Positions 29,010 to 37,367 of a stretch of 46,302 nt of DNA are shown in pieces. The notes beneath the pieces are model-generated. The model ran no database searches and had not been told where the DNA came from. It worked only from the letters and a program-made list of their open reading frames with translations. Numbering within the stretch: the stretch's first letter is position 1; each line of letters opens with the position of its first letter. Position numbers and translations under genes: made by a program. The stretch is from a virus. The stretch covers positions 1 to 46,302 of IMG/VR virus record IMGVR_UViG_3300028840_002513, one strand, 5' to 3'.

Positions 29010-30700
29010 TGCCAGAGGAAAAAAAGGATTCTACTTTAGTAGATAAGATAATCAAGAGGCAGAAAGTCTTAGAGGACATTCGCAGACCTTATGAATCTAT
29101 TTGGGATGAGGTATCATATTTTGGTTGTAGCAGGAGACCCGGATTTGAAAATTGGGATGAGCAGGTTAAGAAACATGGCACAAGAATATATGATGGAACT
29201 CCAGCTGCTGCACTGAATTTGTATGTTGATGGTATTCTTGGATATTATATATCTTCCGCACTTGATTGGTTTAATTATAGGATAGGTGGGTATCACCTTA
29301 AACATTTGAATGAGGATAAGGATGTCAGAATTTGGACTCAGGAAATGAGGGAAGCAGTTTATTGGGAACTGAATGAGTCTAATTTCTATGATGCAATTCG
29401 TGAGGTATTGTTGGATGATGCTTCTATTGGAAATGCTAACTTCTTTATTGATGAAAACATGTCTGACCAGTCTATAGATTTTATTGTCAGGCATCCAAGG
29501 GAACTATATTTTATTACTGATTCTAAGGGTGAAGTAATTGGGATTCATCGAAAGTTTAGGTTAAATGCACGTCAGGCAGTAGAAGATTTTGGAAAGGAAA
29601 AAGCTTCTGTAACCATAGAAAATAGTTATGAGCAGGATAATATGGATAGAAAGTTTGAGTATATTCAAGCCATTTATCCAATCAATGATTATATTCCAAA
29701 AACTTTTGACAAGGAAATTGGAAAGAGGAGAAAATTTCATCAATTTGTGTCTTATTATATTGAGGTTGCTGGAAAGAATTTGGTGAAGCGTGGTGGATAT
29801 AGGACTTTAAATCCTATTATATGGCGAATGAGAAAATATTCGGATGAACCTTATGGCAGAGGATTGTTGGGAGACTCTATTTCAGAGGTAAAGAGATTAA
29901 ATAGTGCCAGTAAAACTCAAATGCAAGTTGCACAGCTTTCAGCTGAACCACCTTTGAACATTCCATTTGAAATGAAAGATGATGTGGATATGTCTCCACA
30001 CGGCCCAAATTATTATAGGGATGCAGGACGAATTGTTCAGCCAATCCCAACAGGCATAAATTATCCAGTAACAGAAGATTATATTAATCGGTTGCAACAG
30101 GCCATTGAGAGACATTTTCAGGTTGAGTTTTTCTTAATGCTGTCAAGAGCAGAAAAGGTTATGACTGCAACTGAAATAATTGAGAAACAGGGTGAGAAGG
30201 TCGCCTTAATGAGTTCTCAGTTGAGCAAGATGTCTAAGAGACTGGATGACACACACAATCGAGTATTAAATATAATGTATAATCAAGGCAAGTTACCACC
30301 GATTCCAGAAAAGTTATTAGTTGCAACTGGTGGATTCTTTGAAATTGATGTAGATTATATTGGCCCACTTCCTGAAGCTCAAAAGAGATTGTTTAAGGCG
30401 AGAGGAATCCGGCAAAGTTTAGAAGTTGCTTTACCTTATGTTGAAGTAATTCCCGGAATTATGGATGTGTTAAAAGGACAAGGTTCAGAAATTGGTAGAG
30501 AATTGTTCTTGTCTCATGGTATGCCAGCAAAAGTTATGAATACTAAAGAAGAAGTGGCTGCAATTCAGAAACAGGAAGCTGAGATTGCTAAACAACAGTT
30601 TGAAATGGAAATGGCTGAGAAGGAAGCCAAGATTGTAAAATCTTATGGAAAAGAAGTTGAACAAGGTAGTGTTATAGATAAATTGGAGAATGAGGTATAA
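29009..30700 (+). CDS. Portal (head-tail connector) protein
   Basis: A 563-residue protein of the T7/P22-like podovirus portal family. RRPYESIWDEVSYFGCSRRP, YDGTPAAALNLYVDGILGYY and GRGLLGDSISEVKRLNSASK, then MTATEIIEKQGEKVALMS, are characteristic. A helical acidic C-terminus (QKQEAEIAKQQFEMEMAEKE) follows. Forms the dodecameric vertex through which terminase packs DNA. TAATG overlap with the gene before. Confidence 0.92.
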   Translation: MPEEKKDSTLVDKIIKRQKVLEDIRRPYESIWDEVSYFGCSRRPGFENWDEQVKKHGTRIYDGTPAAALNLYVDGILGYYISSALDWFNYRIGGYHLKHLNEDKDVRIWTQEMREAVYWELNESNFYDAIREVLLDDASIGNANFFIDENMSDQSIDFIVRHPRELYFITDSKGEVIGIHRKFRLNARQAVEDFGKEKASVTIENSYEQDNMDRKFEYIQAIYPINDYIPKTFDKEIGKRRKFHQFVSYYIEVAGKNLVKRGGYRTLNPIIWRMRKYSDEPYGRGLLGDSISEVKRLNSASKTQMQVAQLSAEPPLNIPFEMKDDVDMSPHGPNYYRDAGRIVQPIPTGINYPVTEDYINRLQQAIERHFQVEFFLMLSRAEKVMTATEIIEKQGEKVALMSSQLSKMSKRLDDTHNRVLNIMYNQGKLPPIPEKLLVATGGFFEIDVDYIGPLPEAQKRLFKARGIRQSLEVALPYVEVIPGIMDVLKGQGSEIGRELFLSHGMPAKVMNTKEEVAAIQKQEAEIAKQQFEMEMAEKEAKIVKSYGKEVEQGSVIDKLENEV

Positions 30701-30701
30701 T

Positions 30702-30899
30702 ATGAAATTATTTAAAACCAAAAAATCACAATTTAATATTGGATTAAGATATTGCCCAAAGGTTGGAGAAATTGGTCTTGGTTTTAGATTATTTAAACAG
30801 AAAAAAAGTTGGAAAATTAAAGGGCCAATTAAGTTTCTTTTTACTTTATATTTAATTATATTTTCAATAAATTTATCAAAAATCCAAAAGGGAGTATAA
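30702..30899 (+). CDS. Small basic membrane-associated protein
   Basis: Sixty-five residues from ATG 30702, with GAGG upstream. Basic N-terminal part with repeated F-N-I-G-L/G-L-G-F-R-L-F phrases and a C-terminal hydrophobic helix (IKFLFTLYLIIFSINL). Ends one base before the next ATG. Unknown function. Confidence 0.5.
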   Translation: MKLFKTKKSQFNIGLRYCPKVGEIGLGFRLFKQKKSWKIKGPIKFLFTLYLIIFSINLSKIQKGV

Positions 30900-30900
30900 T

Positions 30901-31167
30901 ATGGCTAACCAAGACAGACAAGCTATGTCGGATGAAGAAAGAAGGGAAGCAGCCAAGCAGGATGCAAGAGTATTGGCTGAAGCTGAAGTTATTCGACAGA
31001 ATCCAGAGAGGCTGCAGTTGGCACAATATGTGGCAGGTGAAATGGCTTTGGAAAATGCAGAGTTGTCCCAAGCCTTTCAGGGTGTTGCAAGTTCTGCTTT
31101 AAGATACCCTGAAATGGAAAGGGAAAGAGCAGAAGCTGAAAATAGAGGGCCATCTTCGGGGATATAA
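30901..31167 (+). CDS. Helical head-cluster protein
   Basis: Eighty-eight residues, almost wholly charged helix (MSDEERREAAKQDARVLAEA, QYVAGEMALENAELSQAF). Ends PSSGI. Lies between the portal and the Bbp19-like gene, so probably a head morphogenesis factor. No family recognised. Confidence 0.6.
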   Translation: MANQDRQAMSDEERREAAKQDARVLAEAEVIRQNPERLQLAQYVAGEMALENAELSQAFQGVASSALRYPEMERERAEAENRGPSSGI

Positions 31168-31168
31168 T

Positions 31169-31450
31169 ATGTTTTTAAAAAGAGATAAAATAACAAGTGT
31201 ATTGCCAGAAAACCAAATCAAGGATTATTATAGACAGGTGTTCAGCACTCCACAGGGACAAAAGGTTTTATGTGATATGTTAATTGACCTTTGTTTCTTT
31301 GATGAGATTGAAGAAAACAATAGCGTGGATGTTGAGGAACAAAACTATTTGAGAAATTATGCAAATAAAGTGTTGAGAAAGTGTGGGATATTGAATCCCA
31401 AGAATGTTGAATTGTTAGTTAGAGCATTGGTAAAGATGCCAATGAAATAA
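31169..31450 (+). CDS. Bbp19-like head-cluster protein
   Basis: Ninety-three residues. DYYRQVFSTPQGQKVLCDML, then a short acidic insert and NYLRNYANKVLRKCGI, follows the F-x-T-P-x-G-x-x-V-L...R pattern of the phage Bbp19 family (Bordetella phage BPP-1). Encoded before scaffold and capsid genes as in relatives. Role unknown. Confidence 0.65.
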   Translation: MFLKRDKITSVLPENQIKDYYRQVFSTPQGQKVLCDMLIDLCFFDEIEENNSVDVEEQNYLRNYANKVLRKCGILNPKNVELLVRALVKMPMK

Positions 31451-31487
31451 TGTTAATTGCCACCTTACCTATTGAAAGGAGAAGATA

Positions 31488-32255
31488 ATGGCTGAAACAT
31501 TACAAGAATTATTACCTGAAGATTTGCAATCTGATTCTGGTTTGCAAAAAATTAAAGGGGACGACCTGAGTGGTCAGGTTACTAATTTGTATTCTTCCTA
31601 TAAAGAGTTGGAATCCAAATTAGGTAAGATAAATACTGAGCATGAAGAATCAATGAAAGGGATGGTAAAGATTCCGGGTGAGGATGCTGATGAAGCTTCT
31701 CGCAGGGAATTTTTCTCTCAGCTTGGTTGTCCTAAAACTCCACAGGAATATCCTGATATAAAATTGGATGGTGTTCCTGATGAGGGTCAGCCTGATAATA
31801 AGTTTTTTGAAAATATCAGGAAGAAATGCCACGAGCGTGGTGTTTCGTCTGAGGTATATCAGGATGTTATGACCTCAGTGATGAAGGAGCAGTTGGTTCA
31901 GCTTGATGAGTTTATCAAGAAGGATGAAGCTGCTGAAAAAGAAGCTGTTGCTCAATTAACTAAGGATTGGGGAGGAGAGGATAATTTTAATAAGAAAGTT
32001 GAGTTAGGCAAACGCCTAATAAAACACTATGATGGTGAAGATAGTAAGTTACAAGATTTTCTTATTGACACCAGATTAGGTTCTTATGCTCCCTTGGTAA
32101 AAATGTTGGGTGATATTGCTTCTGATATGATAGCAGAAGAAAGCACTTTTTCTGGTGAGACACCTCCATCCAGTGATTCAAGTAAAGTTGAGTTGTCCAA
32201 AATAACTGGACAGCCAATGCTTAGATATGATAAATCGCCAGAATTAAAAGATTAA
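31488..32255 (+). CDS. Scaffolding protein
   Basis: A 255-residue, acidic, mostly helical protein between portal and capsid genes, the usual scaffold position. Features: coiled-coil start (SYKELESKLGKINTEHEESM), FFSQLGCPKTPQEYP, a Gln/Glu/Lys helix and a C-terminal Ser/Thr/Pro linker with a short basic end. GCPKTPxxY is a phrase of podovirus scaffolds. AAGGAGAAGATA before ATG. Confidence 0.75.
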   Translation: MAETLQELLPEDLQSDSGLQKIKGDDLSGQVTNLYSSYKELESKLGKINTEHEESMKGMVKIPGEDADEASRREFFSQLGCPKTPQEYPDIKLDGVPDEGQPDNKFFENIRKKCHERGVSSEVYQDVMTSVMKEQLVQLDEFIKKDEAAEKEAVAQLTKDWGGEDNFNKKVELGKRLIKHYDGEDSKLQDFLIDTRLGSYAPLVKMLGDIASDMIAEESTFSGETPPSSDSSKVELSKITGQPMLRYDKSPELKD

Positions 32256-32263
32256 TTTAGATT

Positions 32264-32335
32264 GGGGCTATAGTATAGTTGGGAAAACATATCGCTTGCA
32301 ACGATAAGTCCAAGGTTCAATTCCTTGTAGCTCCA
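32264..32335 (+). tRNA. tRNA-Ala (anticodon TGC)
   Basis: Acceptor GGGGCTA/TAGCTCC including the alanine-specific G3:T70 wobble and discriminator A. Anticodon stem TATCG/CGATA with loop CTTGCAA (anticodon TGC), T arm CAAGG-TTCAATT-CCTTG. The D stem has one mismatch. CCA not encoded. Sits between scaffold and capsid genes on the late transcript. Confidence 0.92.
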
Positions 32336-32534
32336 TTAAAGGTTTAACAGACCCGAAAGGACAATTTGTTAAACAAATACAGGCAATTTATAATTGGAAT
32401 TAATTGCTGTCAGAAATTAAGGAAGATTATAAATCTGGAAGAACCTTCTATGCAGAAGCAAAATGCTTTGTGGGCCTGCTTGGGTGCAGATAACCTGCTG
32501 ATATTGACAACTTATTTGAAAGCGAGTAGGTATT
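32336..32534 (+). other. Structured 199-nt gap before capsid gene
   Basis: No gene seen. The hairpin GTTTAACA/TGTTAAAC (32342-32349 with 32367-32374) encloses CC-CGAAA-GG. GCAATT/AATTGC, AAGCA/TGCTT and GCAG/CTGC hairpins follow. TTGACA at about 32506 has no good -10. May be a processed tRNA trailer and capsid leader affecting mRNA ends or stability. Confidence 0.45.
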
Positions 32535-33551
32535 ATGGCTGATGCGACTTATGCATTACGAGACCAATTAACTCTTGTTGAATTGGCCAAAAGGACTCTT
32601 GATGGTCAACATTTGGCCGTTGCAGAAGTTCTGGCTGAAACCAATGAAGTCTTGACAGATGCAGTTTGGATTGAATCCAACCAACCTACAAGTCATGTTA
32701 CCACAAAGAGAACCAGTTTACCATCTGGAACTTGGCGTAAGATTAATGGTGGTGTTAGCCGAGAAGCATCCAATACGCAGCAAATCGTAGAAACTATAGG
32801 TCTCTGCGAAGCTTATAGTATTGTTGATAAATTCTTGGTGGACATTGCTCCTAATCCAAGAGAATTTCGTTCTTCGGAAGATTTGGCTTTTGTTGAGGGT
32901 TTATCCCAAACATTAGCAGATGTTCTCTTTAAGGATGATGACAACACTATTCCGGGTGATATGTCTGCTGCACCAGAGAAGTTTAATGGTTTTGTGATTC
33001 GTTACAATTCTATTAATGCTTCTGGTAATGTGCAGGATGAAGGTGGGGATGCAACTGCTGGCGATACCACAAGTCTTTGGATAATTCAGTGGGGGCCAAG
33101 TATGGTTCACATGATTTATCCAAAGGGCAGTAAAATGGGTATCGAAGTTAGAGACTTAGGTGAGCAGACTGTTTCTGCAAGTGATAGTCCTTCCAGTTCG
33201 CCGTCCGAATATCAGGCTTACAGAACCCACTTTAAAGTGGCTGCTGGTCTGGTTGTTCGTGATGATAGATGTGTCCAGAGACTTGCTAATATTGATGACT
33301 TGGGTGATACTTCACCATTGGATGAAGATAATGTCATTATAATGCAAAACAAACTGCCTTATCAGGGAAAGAATGGCGTTATTTATTGCAATGCTGACAC
33401 TAAAACTCAGTTAGATATTTTAGCTAAAGATTCTGGAAACTTGGCGGTTGCTTCTGTTGAAGATGCTTTTGGTCGTCCTGTAACCGTGTTTAGAGGTATG
33501 CCTGTTCGCAGAGTAGATGCTATTACTAATACCGAGTATGGTATTGCTTAA
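32535..33551 (+). CDS. Major capsid protein
   Basis: A 338-residue protein in the canonical capsid position (after scaffold, before cement). TYALRDQLTLVELAKRTLDG, VLTDAVWIESNQPTSHVTTK and YGNADTKTQLDILA-like phrases belong to an HK97-fold capsid family found with Bbp16-type cement proteins, as in BPP-1 relatives. No protease domain or cleaved N-terminal delta region is apparent. Would form the icosahedral shell. Confidence 0.88.
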   Translation: MADATYALRDQLTLVELAKRTLDGQHLAVAEVLAETNEVLTDAVWIESNQPTSHVTTKRTSLPSGTWRKINGGVSREASNTQQIVETIGLCEAYSIVDKFLVDIAPNPREFRSSEDLAFVEGLSQTLADVLFKDDDNTIPGDMSAAPEKFNGFVIRYNSINASGNVQDEGGDATAGDTTSLWIIQWGPSMVHMIYPKGSKMGIEVRDLGEQTVSASDSPSSSPSEYQAYRTHFKVAAGLVVRDDRCVQRLANIDDLGDTSPLDEDNVIIMQNKLPYQGKNGVIYCNADTKTQLDILAKDSGNLAVASVEDAFGRPVTVFRGMPVRRVDAITNTEYGIA

Positions 33552-33569
33552 TAGATAAGGAGAATAATT

Positions 33570-34007
33570 ATGGCTATTCTTGATGAAAAACTTGAACTCT
33601 GTGATGCACAGGCGATTACTGCAACTGACCGTTCTGAAGGACAAATAAATTTGGGTGCGGCAAACCTGCAAATTGGTGCTGGCACTCCACTGTATTTGAA
33701 CATTAGAACAAATACAGCATTTACTTCTTCTTCGGAAACTATTACTATTGACCTTTACACACATGATGCTTCTTTTGATGAAACTCAAGGAACAAAGATT
33801 CTTGAAGTTCTTGCTGCCACAGCAGTTTCGGCTTCTCCGTTTGCTACTGCTGGCACTTGGATTTTTAGAGGAACAATTCCTTATGAGGCTTTACAGCAAT
33901 ATGTAGCATTAAGATTTACTTGTTCGGATACACCCGCAGCAGGTAAAATTGATGCTTGGATTAGTTTGGACGCTCAAAGCTCTTATGGCATTTCAGCTGA
34001 AGTTTAA
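33570..34007 (+). CDS. Bbp16-like capsid cement protein
   Basis: A 145-residue, jelly-roll-like beta protein. MAILDEKLELCDAQAITATD, INLGAANLQIGAGTPLYLNI and TITIDLYTHDASFD match the Bbp16 cement family of phage BPP-1, which stabilises the capsid surface. Strong AAGGAG site. Followed directly by a terminator. Confidence 0.85.
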   Translation: MAILDEKLELCDAQAITATDRSEGQINLGAANLQIGAGTPLYLNIRTNTAFTSSSETITIDLYTHDASFDETQGTKILEVLAATAVSASPFATAGTWIFRGTIPYEALQQYVALRFTCSDTPAAGKIDAWISLDAQSSYGISAEV

Positions 34008-34012
34008 GTCTA

Positions 34013-34050
34013 AAATAGGGTGGGTTTCGGCCCACCCTTTATTTAATTTT
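34013..34050 (+). terminator. Intrinsic terminator after capsid/cement genes
   Basis: AGGGTGGG (34017-34024), loop TTTCGG, CCCACCCT (34031-34038), then TTATTTAATTTT. An 8-bp GC-rich stem and T-rich tract give a textbook rho-independent terminator, probably partial so that tail genes are still read at a lower level. Confidence 0.92.
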
Positions 34051-34075
34051 AACAATTTATTTATAGGGATATTTG

Positions 34076-34768
34076 ATGAAAAAACTTATGACAAAAATTA
34101 AGAATATGAGAAATTGGTTACTAACCGGATTTTTGGTTGGACTAATTTTTGCTATGACTTTTGGTGCTATGACACAAAGCATTGATGGTAATCCCAAAGC
34201 TCGTTGGTGGCACGGCGGCTCAGGCGATGAAGCTTGGACATGGGCGAAAGAAGTTGAGACTATTATTGAACAGTGGAACTTAGAAGATTATAGTGATGTG
34301 GTCTTTGAGGGTTCAACTGCTGATGCCTATGAAACTACAATTACCGTTACTGACCCTACTGCTGACAGGACAGTTACTATTCCAAATAGAAATGGAACTG
34401 TTTTATATGAGCTTTATCAGGTAGAAAATGTTACTGCTGATGATACAATTACTACTTCGGAAATAGGAAAAGTATTTGTAGTAGAGAATGATACAGATGG
34501 CATTTCTCTAACCCTTCCTGCTGTTGGTTCAGATGATGATGGAATGTGGTTTGTTGTTTGTGATGTTAATGAAACTGCTGCTTCTGATGTAACTATTGAG
34601 CCGGGAACAGGTGATAGTATTAATGGTGCTTCTGCAAATGTTGGCTTTTCGAGTGATGGTGCAGATGAATTGCCTTGTAATGTAATTCTTATTTATGACC
34701 ATTCTAATACTAATTGGATTGCTTTGCCTATGCAACTTACCACAGCATGGGATTCTGATGGTTCATAG
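34076..34768 (+). CDS. Virion protein with N-terminal signal/anchor
   Basis: A 230-residue protein from ATG 34076 with AGGG upstream. A basic, hydrophobic N-terminus (NWLLTGFLVGLIFAMTFGAM) is followed by beta-rich sequence including VFEGSTADAYETTITVTDPT, then ADRTVTIPNRNGTVL, which recurs in phage tail-associated and viral metagenome proteins. Likely surface fibre or decoration protein; the hydrophobic start is unusual for a virion protein. Confidence 0.6.
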   Translation: MKKLMTKIKNMRNWLLTGFLVGLIFAMTFGAMTQSIDGNPKARWWHGGSGDEAWTWAKEVETIIEQWNLEDYSDVVFEGSTADAYETTITVTDPTADRTVTIPNRNGTVLYELYQVENVTADDTITTSEIGKVFVVENDTDGISLTLPAVGSDDDGMWFVVCDVNETAASDVTIEPGTGDSINGASANVGFSSDGADELPCNVILIYDHSNTNWIALPMQLTTAWDSDGS

Positions 34769-34769
34769 T

Positions 34770-34946
34770 ATGAATAATTCTAACTTAGGTCTTAGTAAAA
34801 AAACCAATATTGCAATTGCTGGTGTAGGGAGTATCGCACTGGCTAAGGATGCTCCCTATGCTATTTTAGCAATTCTGATAATTGTATTAGTTGGACAAAC
34901 ATATCAATTTATGATTGATAAAAAGGATTGTAAAAATGCCAAATAA
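34770..34946 (+). CDS. Small membrane protein (holin-like candidate)
   Basis: Fifty-eight residues from ATG 34770, one base after the previous stop. A membrane helix (DAPYAILAILIIVLVGQTYQ) and a Lys-rich end (DKKDCKNAK). Single or double hydrophobic segment, so a small holin or an unrelated membrane protein. Overlaps the next gene by 11 bases. Confidence 0.55.
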   Translation: MNNSNLGLSKKTNIAIAGVGSIALAKDAPYAILAILIIVLVGQTYQFMIDKKDCKNAK

Positions 34947-36099
34947 AATGATGGAAGATTTTTGGAAAGCTCGGAAGGAAAGTGGTTCATTTATTGTTAT
35001 AGGAATCCCACTTCCTATAAATTTGAAACTGGATTTAAGATTAAGTGTGTGGGCTTCAGCAATGTGTCAGAGAGATAACACTATTATTAAATATGAAGCC
35101 AGCAGATTTTGTATGGAAGGGATGAATAGAATCATTCACTATGTTTTGAAAAATATTCCTCAAGCTACTCATATCTTATTGCTAAATGCAGATGAAGCTC
35201 CAATAAACAATAATGCTTTGGACGAAATGCTTAAATTAGATAAGGATATTGTAGTTGGGGTTGCCCCAATAGTTTTTGAAGGAATTTTCTGGAAAACCTC
35301 TAAGTGGACAGGAAAAAATGATTTGGCAGGTGTCTTTGAACCTATTCCTTATGATGAGCTTCCTAAAGAACCATTTAGAGCTTTTGATTCGGCTGGCCCA
35401 TATTTGGTCAAGAGAGAAGTGTTTGAAAAAATGAGTTGGCCTTGGTTTCAAGATGTTTGGAGTCCAGAGACTTCACAGAGAATTTTAGCTCAAGATTTAT
35501 ATTTTTCACGGAAAGCTTCAGAGTATGGGTTTGAAATGTGGTGTCAGCCTAAAGCTGTTTTTGAACATTACAAACATGTTGGATTAAAACACATTACTGA
35601 AATTATTAAAAATCCTTATGGTTTTGTTTGGGGTGGATGGTCGATTGAAAAGGAAGATTGGGAGTTTATTGAGCAACTTATTGATGATGAAAAAATAGAA
35701 AGTGTTTTAGAATTTGGTTGTGGTTTATCTTCACTGTTAATGTCTGAATTGTGCCAAGTGAATAGCTATGAAACAGATTTACCATATCTGAAAAAGATAG
35801 AAGCTAAAAATAAAAGTGATAATTTAAAACTTAATCTTTGGGATGGAGAACACTTTGATAAACCCAAAGAAAAACCTGATTTAGTTTTTGTAGATGGCCC
35901 TCCGGGTGGTGCATTTATGGATGCTGGTGGCAAAGGACGAAAGTTTTCTATCAAACATGCTTCCGAGATTGGAGATAAAGTTGTAATTCACGATGCACAA
36001 AGAGAAGATGAAAAACGATGGCAGGAAGAATATTTTAAACCAAGTTTTGATTTAATTAAATCCAATGAAAAATGTAATTATTGGAAAAGAAAGGAATAA
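34936..36099 (+). CDS. Fused glycosyltransferase and SAM methyltransferase-like protein
   Basis: A 387-residue protein from ATG 34936 (AAGGA upstream; a TTG at 34915 is in frame). Residues about 1-225 look like a GT-A glycosyltransferase: HILLLNADEAPINN supplies the D-x-[D/E]-type site, followed by FDSAGPYLVKREVFEKMSWP and LAQDLYFSRKASEYGF. Residues about 250-387 carry a Rossmann methyltransferase-like core: ESVLEFGCGLSSLLMSEL, YETDLPYLKKIE and DLVFVDGPPGG. Placed among tail and capsid genes, it may modify virion proteins or host surface sugars. Confidence 0.75.
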   Translation: MPNKMMEDFWKARKESGSFIVIGIPLPINLKLDLRLSVWASAMCQRDNTIIKYEASRFCMEGMNRIIHYVLKNIPQATHILLLNADEAPINNNALDEMLKLDKDIVVGVAPIVFEGIFWKTSKWTGKNDLAGVFEPIPYDELPKEPFRAFDSAGPYLVKREVFEKMSWPWFQDVWSPETSQRILAQDLYFSRKASEYGFEMWCQPKAVFEHYKHVGLKHITEIIKNPYGFVWGGWSIEKEDWEFIEQLIDDEKIESVLEFGCGLSSLLMSELCQVNSYETDLPYLKKIEAKNKSDNLKLNLWDGEHFDKPKEKPDLVFVDGPPGGAFMDAGGKGRKFSIKHASEIGDKVVIHDAQREDEKRWQEEYFKPSFDLIKSNEKCNYWKRKE

Positions 36100-36102
36100 A
36101 TA

Positions 36103-36507
36103 ATGGCAGCTGAAGCTACAGTTACATTGAAAGTTGAAGTGTCTGGTCTTGGTGTAACTTCCAATTTGCCTATTGAATTTACTCATTCTGTTGCACCAGA
36201 AGAAGTTTTTCATGGATATGCAGTAATTGGTAACACAGCCAAAGACTTGGATTTAGGAACGATTGCTCCCGAAGATGTTCTTGGTATATTGATTATAGCA
36301 AGAGTAGATGCTACAAGTATTCAAGTGTCAACTGATGGAACAGGAACTCCTGCAAGTGGTGTAGATATTACTATAGAGGGAGATAGTAATGAATCCACTT
36401 ACCTTAACTTCACTGATGGTTTGACAGATACGAATGGCAGTATTAGGGTAAAGGGTGATGCTGCAACCGCAGCTATTGAATACTACATTTTCGGACAAGA
36501 AGCATAA
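36103..36507 (+). CDS. Beta-rich virion protein
   Basis: A 134-residue protein, AGGAATAAATA before ATG. Alternating beta pattern (ATVTLKVEVSGLGVTSNLPI, TASTDG-like turns, VDITIEGDSNESTYLNF). Size and place before tail tube A suggest a head-tail or decoration protein. No family recognised. Confidence 0.55.
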   Translation: MAAEATVTLKVEVSGLGVTSNLPIEFTHSVAPEEVFHGYAVIGNTAKDLDLGTIAPEDVLGILIIARVDATSIQVSTDGTGTPASGVDITIEGDSNESTYLNFTDGLTDTNGSIRVKGDAATAAIEYYIFGQEA

Positions 36508-36522
36508 TATAAGGAGAGTAAT

Positions 36523-37119
36523 ATGGCTACTACATCCGTAGATATTGCTAATCTTGCTTTGTATGAAGCAGGAACGGACACTATTGATGCTCTCACTGAT
36601 AGTAATGAGAGAGCCAGATTGTGTAATGAGTTTTATGACCAATCTCGTCAGGAAGTGCTGGCAATGACCAAACCTAATTGGACTTCGGCTATGAAAAGTA
36701 TTCATATTGAGCCGGATAATTCTGAGCCACCTTTTGATTATGATTATAAATTTAGATTGCCTGATGATTGTATCAGACCAATTTATCCAACGGACACTAA
36801 TGGAAATCCTTGGCGTGGTGATTGGGCAAGGCGTGGAAACTATATTCTAATGAATGATGAAGATTGTTATTTGTTTTATATTTATGATTTAGATGATGTA
36901 AAAGAAATGTCCCCACTTCTGATTCAAGCAATAAGTTTGCAGCTGGCGTGGCACATTATTCCAAAGCTGAAGCAGTCCAAGGTCAGACGAGATACTATAA
37001 AAATGGATTTGGCTCAGACCTTGCTGTTGGCAGAAGGAACAGAAGGAAGCCAGAAGGCAGCCCAAGACCCTGCTAAAGTCAGACAAACATTGAAAAAGAT
37101 GTGGGTGGACGAAGAATAA
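36523..37119 (+). CDS. Tail tubular protein A-like (T7 gp11/P22 gp4 type)
   Basis: A 198-residue adaptor. VDIANLALYEAGTDTIDALT, then RLCNEFYDQSRQEVLAM and FDYDYKFRLPDDCIRPI, is the standard pattern of the podovirus gatekeeper/tail tube A protein that joins the portal to the nozzle. Strong AAGGAG. Followed by a small gene and the nozzle-like protein. Confidence 0.88.
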   Translation: MATTSVDIANLALYEAGTDTIDALTDSNERARLCNEFYDQSRQEVLAMTKPNWTSAMKSIHIEPDNSEPPFDYDYKFRLPDDCIRPIYPTDTNGNPWRGDWARRGNYILMNDEDCYLFYIYDLDDVKEMSPLLIQAISLQLAWHIIPKLKQSKVRRDTIKMDLAQTLLLAEGTEGSQKAAQDPAKVRQTLKKMWVDEE

Positions 37120-37130
37120 GGAGCAGTTAT

Positions 37131-37367
37131 ATGTCTATTAGAGAAGAAGTTCCGGCAAATGCTACTTATGCAAAAGAGTTCGTTAAAAAAGTTACAAGGG
37201 GTGGAAATTTATATCCAAGAGGGAAAAGAAAAGCCTTGTATGACCTTGGTTATGAGCTTTGTTTTGGAGACATAACTTGGGAAGAATATGAGAAGAAGAA
37301 AAAAGAAATAGAAAAGATATTTGGTGAATCTGATGCCAACCGAACAAATAACTCAAATGATAAATAA
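37131..37367 (+). CDS. Small protein between the two tail tube genes
   Basis: Seventy-eight residues from ATG 37131 with AAGGAG. Basic, helical (ATYAKEFVKKVTRGGNLYPR, EEYEKKKKEIEKIFGE). Overlaps the next gene by 35 bases. Unknown tail-associated function. Confidence 0.55.
   Translation: MSIREEVPANATYAKEFVKKVTRGGNLYPRGKRKALYDLGYELCFGDITWEEYEKKKKEIEKIFGESDANRTNNSNDK

Noticed and set aside
32264-32534. Possibility of a tmRNA, because of the GGGGCTA...TAGCTCC ends and G3:T70 pair
   Set aside because: The anticodon arm is intact and continuous, the molecule is 72 nt, and no tag-peptide frame follows. It is an ordinary tRNA-Ala.
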